Assembly: GCF_029542205.1 (NCBI RefSeq)
Contig: NZ_CP113783.1
Coordinates: 1,355,001-1,419,000, forward strand
Direction of reading: 5' to 3'
Source of the DNA: Pseudoxanthomonas sp. SE1
GTDB lineage: Bacteria > Pseudomonadota > Gammaproteobacteria > Xanthomonadales > Xanthomonadaceae
Length of the DNA stretch: 64,000 nucleotides
The notes under the pieces were generated by a model. It was not told the DNA's origin. It saw nothing but the letters and a program-made list of their open reading frames with translations, and made no database searches. The first letter of the stretch is position 1. Each line of letters starts with the position of its first letter. The translations under genes and the position numbers were made by a program. Shown here in pieces: positions 60,465 to 64,000 of the stretch.

Positions 60465-60691
60465 AGCGCGGACGTGTGACCCTGATTCATTCGGAATCAA
60501 TCAGATAGACGGATTCTATCGCTTCGTCCCACGCTGCTGCGCCGCCCCTCCCCCTTCCGGTGCGCTTTTCGGACGGTGCCGGCGGCTTTCTCGCGGTGGG
60601 GTCCGGGGCCGTCGTCGGGCGAAGGTCGGGCCCGTGCCCGTGGTGACCAGGTGGGCCGGAAGGGGCGGTCGCTGGGGATTTCGTATGTGCC

Positions 60692-60698
60692 TATACAA
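60692..60698 (+). promoter_or_regulatory. putative -10 box before the small phage gene
   Basis: TATACAAT (60692-60699) is a good extended -10 element about 35 bases before the start at 60734, in otherwise GC-rich DNA. The -35 element is not clear. Confidence 0.35.
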
Positions 60699-60733
60699 TG
60701 CGGGGAACCGCACACCTGGATCCCGACGCCGCC

Positions 60734-60973
60734 ATGACCGAACCTGCACGCCGCGGACGCCCGCGCATCCATCCGGCGGGCCTGTCGCCCAGCGATCGCG
60801 CGGACCTGTGGCAGCAGGATCTGAAGCGCAGCGGTGGCCACAGGCTCGCCGTGAACCTCAATCGCAGCGCGTGGCGCGCGCTCCAGCGGATGGCGGCGCC
60901 TGGCGATCGCGGGCCGCTACTGGAACGCCTGGTGCTCGAGGAAGCCCGCCGCCGGCGTCTGCCGGCGGACTAG
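60734..60973 (+). CDS. small putative phage DNA-binding protein
   Basis: 79 aa, strongly basic. MTEPARRGRPRIHPAGLSPS is an AT-hook-like RGRPRIHP start, followed by HRLAVNLNRSAWRALQRMAA with the strand-helix spacing of ribbon-helix-helix proteins. It is the only rightward gene of the element and is convergent with the spanin genes. A role as repressor or accessory control protein is inferred. Confidence 0.6.
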   Translation: MTEPARRGRPRIHPAGLSPSDRADLWQQDLKRSGGHRLAVNLNRSAWRALQRMAAPGDRGPLLERLVLEEARRRRLPAD

Positions 60974-60976
60974 CCG

Positions 60977-61285
60977 TCAACGGATGCGGCCGGCCGCGCG
61001 CTCGCGGTCCAGACAATCCGCCACTTCGCCGCGCTTCGTGACCTCGATCGTGGCCACGCCGGCCCAGCGCCGCGCATAGGCGGCCCAGCGGCGTGCATAC
61101 GCTCGCCAGGCGCGCCAGTCGGCGGTGGTGGGCTCCTGCAGGCCGCGGGCGGCCGGCGCGGGCTCAGCGGCCGCGCGCTCGCTGCAGTCGATCCGCGGCG
61201 GCTCGATAGCCGCCTTCGGCGTCCTCCAGCTCGCGCACGACGTCGTCACCAGCACCAGGCTGATCGTCAGCAGGATGGCTCGCAT
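60977..61285 (-). CDS. Rz1-like outer-membrane spanin lipoprotein
   Basis: 102 aa. Signal MRAILLTISLVLVTTSC with a lipobox Cys at 17, then a Pro-rich segment and PRIDCSERAAAEPAPA, typical of o-spanins. It overlaps the preceding Rz gene by 122 bases in another frame, the embedded arrangement seen in Rz/Rz1 pairs. It would tether to the outer membrane and fuse it with the inner membrane at lysis. Confidence 0.8.
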   Translation of the reverse strand: MRAILLTISLVLVTTSCASWRTPKAAIEPPRIDCSERAAAEPAPAARGLQEPTTADWRAWRAYARRWAAYARRWAGVATIEVTKRGEVADCLDRERAAGRIR

Positions 61286-61580
61286 GTTCGATTCTCCCGG
61301 CGGCGGCTTCGGTGGTCACGCGCAGGTCGATGGTTGCCGAGTCCATCGAAGCGCGGGTGGTGGTGGCGTTGGCGGCGCCGACGTCGCCGCTGGCGGCGTT
61401 TGCCTGGGCGGTCTTGGCCGCGGCGATCGCGTCCGCCGCCTGGCCAGCGCGCCAGTGCAGATATGCGGCGTAGCCCAGGGCGACCAGGAAGATCAGCACC
61501 AGCAGGCCCCACAGCACGGTGCGCGCGATCGCCTTGGCGGTGTCGATCGGGTTCGGGGGTACGGGGACGGGAATGGTCAC
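61164..61580 (-). CDS. Rz-like inner-membrane spanin
   Basis: 138 aa from a GTG at 61580. N-terminal helix AIARTVLWGLLVLIFLVALG with a short cytoplasmic lead, then a long helical stretch (WRAGQAADAIAAAKTAQANA) ending in RLQRARGR, as expected for an i-spanin. The start overlaps the stop of the holin-like gene (GTGA). Partner of the Rz1 protein encoded within its 3' part. Confidence 0.75.
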   Translation of the reverse strand: MTIPVPVPPNPIDTAKAIARTVLWGLLVLIFLVALGYAAYLHWRAGQAADAIAAAKTAQANAASGDVGAANATTTRASMDSATIDLRVTTEAAAGRIEHASHPADDQPGAGDDVVRELEDAEGGYRAAADRLQRARGR

Positions 61581-61900
61581 GGCGTGGGGTCCTCCACGGC
61601 TTGCTGTTCGGCCTGGCGCTCCGCTTCGCGCTGCCGGCGGATCTCCGAATGGGCGCGCAGCGCCATGACCACGGCCAGCGATAAGGCAAGCAGCGCCAGT
61701 TCGGGTTCGGCCGTCAGCTGCTGGCGGCTCAGGATGCGAGCGATCATGAAGAGGCAGCCGGCCACCATGCCGGCCCTGGCCAGGCGGCGAACGTGCCAGC
61801 GCAGTTCGGTGGGGCGGCCGCGTAGAAGATCCGCGGCGACCGTGGCGCAGATGGTGACGAACAGGCCGGCGAGCGCCAGCAGTGCGAAGGTCAGGGACAT
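61577..61900 (-). CDS. holin-like membrane protein
   Basis: 107 aa with three hydrophobic stretches (SLTFALLALAGLFVTICATV, AGMVAGCLFMIARIL and ELALLALSLAVVMALRAH) and a charged C-terminus REAERQAEQQAVEDPTP. Its position between amidase/second membrane gene and spanins is that of a holin. No specific holin family is assigned. Confidence 0.65.
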   Translation of the reverse strand: MSLTFALLALAGLFVTICATVAADLLRGRPTELRWHVRRLARAGMVAGCLFMIARILSRQQLTAEPELALLALSLAVVMALRAHSEIRRQREAERQAEQQAVEDPTP

Positions 61901-61902
61901 GG

Positions 61903-62289
61903 TCAGCGGGCTCCGTCAGTTCGCTTCCACCCCGAAGCGATGCGTTTCCCCTGTTCCCATAGGAAGCGGATGCTGAGCCCCAGGACGGCGGCACGCGCCC
62001 ACAGTTCGATGTTGCCGGTCCACTGCAGCAACGGAATGTGCGGCACGACTGCGGCGACGACGGCCGCAGCGAAACCCATGGCCAGGATCCCGTAGATGAC
62101 CTTGCGGACTTCCTTCGGCTGCTTCTCGGGTTCGAAGTAGAAGGACATGGCCGCGCCGGCCAGCGCGGCCGCCCACGCCCAGGGGGAGAACGTGTAGGCG
62201 GCGGCGCTGACGCCGGCGGTGGCCACGCCCTTGCTGATGGTCGACGGTGCGTTGGCCAGCAGCACGCCCAGGAGGGTTTCGAACTTCAT
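61903..62289 (-). CDS. second small membrane protein of the lysis cassette
   Basis: 128 aa with three helices (VSAAAYTFSPWAWAAALAGA, VIYGILAMGFAAAVVAAVVP and the third around ARAAVLGLSIRFLW), separated by EPEKQPKEVRKV. It lies directly between the amidase and the holin-like gene. It could be the holin, an antiholin or a pinholin; sequence alone does not decide. Confidence 0.6.
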   Translation of the reverse strand: MKFETLLGVLLANAPSTISKGVATAGVSAAAYTFSPWAWAAALAGAAMSFYFEPEKQPKEVRKVIYGILAMGFAAAVVAAVVPHIPLLQWTGNIELWARAAVLGLSIRFLWEQGKRIASGWKRTDGAR

Positions 62290-62293
62290 CGGA

Positions 62294-62755
62294 TCAGGTC
62301 CACGCCGGCGTGCCGAAGCCATTGGCGGCCAGCCAATCGCGCACGCTGAAGGAAGGGCATGCCTTGCCGGGCTGCACGTCACGGTGGCCCAGGATCCGCG
62401 TGACGCCGGGATGGTCCTTCTGCAGCTGCACCAGCAGCTTCTTCAGCGACTTGAACTGCGCCGCGGTGAAGTTGTTCACCGCCAGGCCTTTCGGCCCGCC
62501 GGTGTCGACGCCGCCGACCAGGCAGACGCCGATCGAATGTGCGTTGTGGCCTGCAGCGTGCGCACCGGCCTGCGCGATCGGGCGGCCGGTCTCCACCGTG
62601 CCGTCGCGGCGGATCACGAAGTGATAGCCGATATCGGCCCATCCGTTGCCCTTCGGTGGCGGCAGCGTGTGCCAGGCGCGGATCTCGCGCACACCGACGT
62701 CCATCGCAGCGGGCGTGGCCGAACAGTGGACCAGAACTAGGTTGATCTTTCGCAT
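62294..62755 (-). CDS. N-acetylmuramoyl-L-alanine amidase endolysin (T7 lysozyme type)
   Basis: 153 aa, cleaves the amide between MurNAc and L-Ala. Zinc ligands and catalytic residues: VLVHCSATP (His), DIGYHFVIRRDG (Tyr), ILGHRDVQPGKACPSF (His, Lys, Cys). No signal peptide, so holin-dependent. First gene of the lysis cassette after the tail genes. Length equals T7 lysozyme (151 aa). Confidence 0.92.
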   Translation of the reverse strand: MRKINLVLVHCSATPAAMDVGVREIRAWHTLPPPKGNGWADIGYHFVIRRDGTVETGRPIAQAGAHAAGHNAHSIGVCLVGGVDTGGPKGLAVNNFTAAQFKSLKKLLVQLQKDHPGVTRILGHRDVQPGKACPSFSVRDWLAANGFGTPAWT

Positions 62756-62801
62756 GTCGCCACGATCGCCGACGCCGGCGACGCGCAGCCACGGGATGCA
62801 G

Positions 62802-63581
62802 TCACGTCGCCGGCGGGATCTCGCGGAATGCCGGCGACCAGCGCCACCAGGGACCGCGCACCTGCTCGATGTCGCCCAGCACGTCGGTGTAGCCGTACAC
62901 CGCGGATTCGTGCAGCTTCGCCGCGTCGACCACGCCACTGCCGGCGGCGGTCTCCCATCGTGGGATGGCCACGCAACGCGCGGCCCGCGTCAGCGCATAC
63001 CGCAAACGCGCCCAATCCATGCCGTTGGCCAGGCCACCGCCGCGCACGCGGGCTTCCGTGTCCATGCTGAGGGTCACAGGGAGGCGGCGATACGGCCGGC
63101 GTTCGTCGGCGAAGATCTGCATGCCCACGGTTTCGGACACCACGGTGGGATCCACCAGGGAGATCTTCCAGCCCGCATCGATGCGCACGGATACCGCCGG
63201 CATCACCACCAGTTCGCCGATCTCGATCACGCCCTGCGTCGTCGTGATCACCACGCTGACGCTGGCCGTCGCAGCTGCTGCAGGTACCACCAGCCAGCAC
63301 GCCACGGATCCGTCCTGCAGGCGGCGCGTGACGCCGCTGGCGCCGGCGGCCGCAACGGTGACGCCCTCGGGAAGATTCAGGCCCAGCAGCGCGATCACGC
63401 GGACCACGATCGCGCTGGCCAGCGTGATGTTGATCGTCGGGCTGCCGCTGGTGCGCTGGATCCGCGTGGCACGCGCAGGCTTGCCGTCGAACATGGCCGC
63501 GCCGGCGTCGGTGGTCAGCCAGGAAGCGCCGGCGGCGAGGGAAACGGCGTTCACCGCCGGCATGCTGTACCCGATCAACAC
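62802..63581 (-). CDS. phage tail-associated protein
   Basis: 259 aa from a GTG at 63581 with AAGGAG seven bases upstream, inside the end of the preceding gene. The first 150 residues are beta-rich with repeats of small residues (VTVAAAGASGVTRRLQDGS), as in carbohydrate-binding tail domains, and the second half has WETAAGSGVVDAAKLHESAV and GPWWRWSPAFREIPPAT. No family recognised; the place between other late genes and the endolysin argues for a tail tip or fibre protein. Confidence 0.6.
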   Translation of the reverse strand: MLIGYSMPAVNAVSLAAGASWLTTDAGAAMFDGKPARATRIQRTSGSPTINITLASAIVVRVIALLGLNLPEGVTVAAAGASGVTRRLQDGSVACWLVVPAAAATASVSVVITTTQGVIEIGELVVMPAVSVRIDAGWKISLVDPTVVSETVGMQIFADERRPYRRLPVTLSMDTEARVRGGGLANGMDWARLRYALTRAARCVAIPRWETAAGSGVVDAAKLHESAVYGYTDVLGDIEQVRGPWWRWSPAFREIPPAT

Positions 63582-63796
63582 TGCAGATCTCCTTCCGGCG
63601 CCCAGCCGAACACGTGGAATTCCGGCGCAAGGGGTTGCATCGCCCATTCGCCGGCGTAAGGGCCGCGCTCAATCCTCCAGGCTGCGACCCACTCTGAAGG
63701 TCGGCCGATCAGCGTGGCCACGCCTGGCGCAAGGTCATCGGTCCGCCGCGGCTGGAATGTTGCCTGGACGCGCTGGAATTGTTCGGTGATCGGCAC
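63575..63796 (-). CDS. small phage late protein
   Basis: 73 aa from a GTG at 63796 (read MPITEQFQRVQATF), with GGGGT upstream; the frame could begin four codons earlier. RPSEWVAAWRIERGPYAGEW and EFHVFGWAPEGDLQC suggest a folded domain. It ends seven bases inside the next gene. Function unknown. Confidence 0.6.
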   Translation of the reverse strand: MPITEQFQRVQATFQPRRTDDLAPGVATLIGRPSEWVAAWRIERGPYAGEWAMQPLAPEFHVFGWAPEGDLQC

Positions 63797-63798
63797 GG

Positions 63799-64000
63799 CT
63801 AACCCCACAGGATCAGGGTGGTGTCGCCGTTCGCCGGGTTGCGCAGGCGGCTGCGCACCAGCACCTTCTTGCCGCTGGCCAGGCCGTAGCGCGGATGCGT
63901 GATGCGGCCGACCTGGCCAGGCTTCGGATTGAAATCGGATCCGCCTTTCAGGCGCAGCACCATCGTGAAGCGCGGCGTGCCATACATGGCCACAACGCGA
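63799..64000 (-). CDS. phage late protein (partial, 5' end beyond window)
   Basis: At least 67 codons, probably continuing right of the window (residues RVVAMYGTPRFT are open at the edge). LKGGSDFNPKPGQVGRITHP and GLASGKKVLVRSRLRNPANG resemble the end of tail proteins with a Pro/Gly-rich strand pattern, followed by DTTLILWG and the stop two bases before the next gene's start. A tail component is inferred. Confidence 0.55.
   Translation of the reverse strand, partial: RVVAMYGTPRFTMVLRLKGGSDFNPKPGQVGRITHPRYGLASGKKVLVRSRLRNPANGDTTLILWG

Noticed and set aside
1..64000. CRISPR arrays
   Set aside because: No regularly spaced direct repeats with unique spacers were seen; the tandem tracts near 50780 are simple tetranucleotides.

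Overview
The window is a high-GC proteobacterial chromosome segment. It most resembles the Xanthomonadaceae (Pseudoxanthomonas, Stenotrophomonas or Lysobacter type). This is inferred from gene content and order (phoB-phoR-ppk-ppx, creBCD, an NAD-type isocitrate dehydrogenase) and from the dispersed palindromic repeats between genes. No rRNA is present, so the genus is not proven.

Left third (1-13675): a polyamine uptake and gamma-glutamyl catabolism cluster. PuuB and one PuuA-type ligase run leftward. PuuD, a second PuuA-type ligase, a putrescine-type aminotransferase, two tandem PotF-type binding lipoproteins, the ATPase PotG, permeases PotH and PotI, and a succinate-semialdehyde dehydrogenase run rightward. 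Together they can import putrescine-like amines, glutamylate, oxidise or transaminate them, remove the glutamyl group and feed succinate to the TCA cycle.

Middle (13686-46897): mostly housekeeping and small accessory genes. These include two pirins flanking aqpZ, endonuclease V, a phospholipase D family protein, mfd (carrying an in-frame insertion of a dispersed repeat), rlmJ, the creBCD envelope-stress module with a cre-tag-like site before creD, a GNAT/nitrilase pair, a PAP2/glycosyltransferase pair, a MerR-DUF2938-DUF2798 cluster with small membrane proteins, an aldo/keto reductase, an EAL phosphodiesterase, and the phosphate module ppx-ppk-phoR-phoB, with a triple-repeat Pho box in front of phoB (47940-47968).

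Right middle (48004-56770): a BepA-like protease, glutaredoxin, an AhpD-like protein, a duplicated repeat block, NAD-isocitrate dehydrogenase, two ion/solute transporters, a Bax-inhibitor-1 protein, and a tRNA-Pro/Arg/His cluster with its own promoter.

Right end (56759-64000): an integrated mobile element begins inside tRNA-His. The stop codon of a large serine recombinase lies in the last bases of the tRNA. Behind it come a possible Mor-like regulator with two long poly-G tracts, a tyrosine integrase, a gene-free control region with repeated CGTGGG motifs, and the late end of a prophage (overlapping Rz/Rz1 spanins, two holin-like proteins, a T7-lysozyme-type amidase and tail-related proteins) that runs off the window. 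The most unusual points are the two site-specific recombinases of different classes at one boundary, the poly-G tracts that could switch the regulator's frame, and the repeated bipartite motif in the control region.
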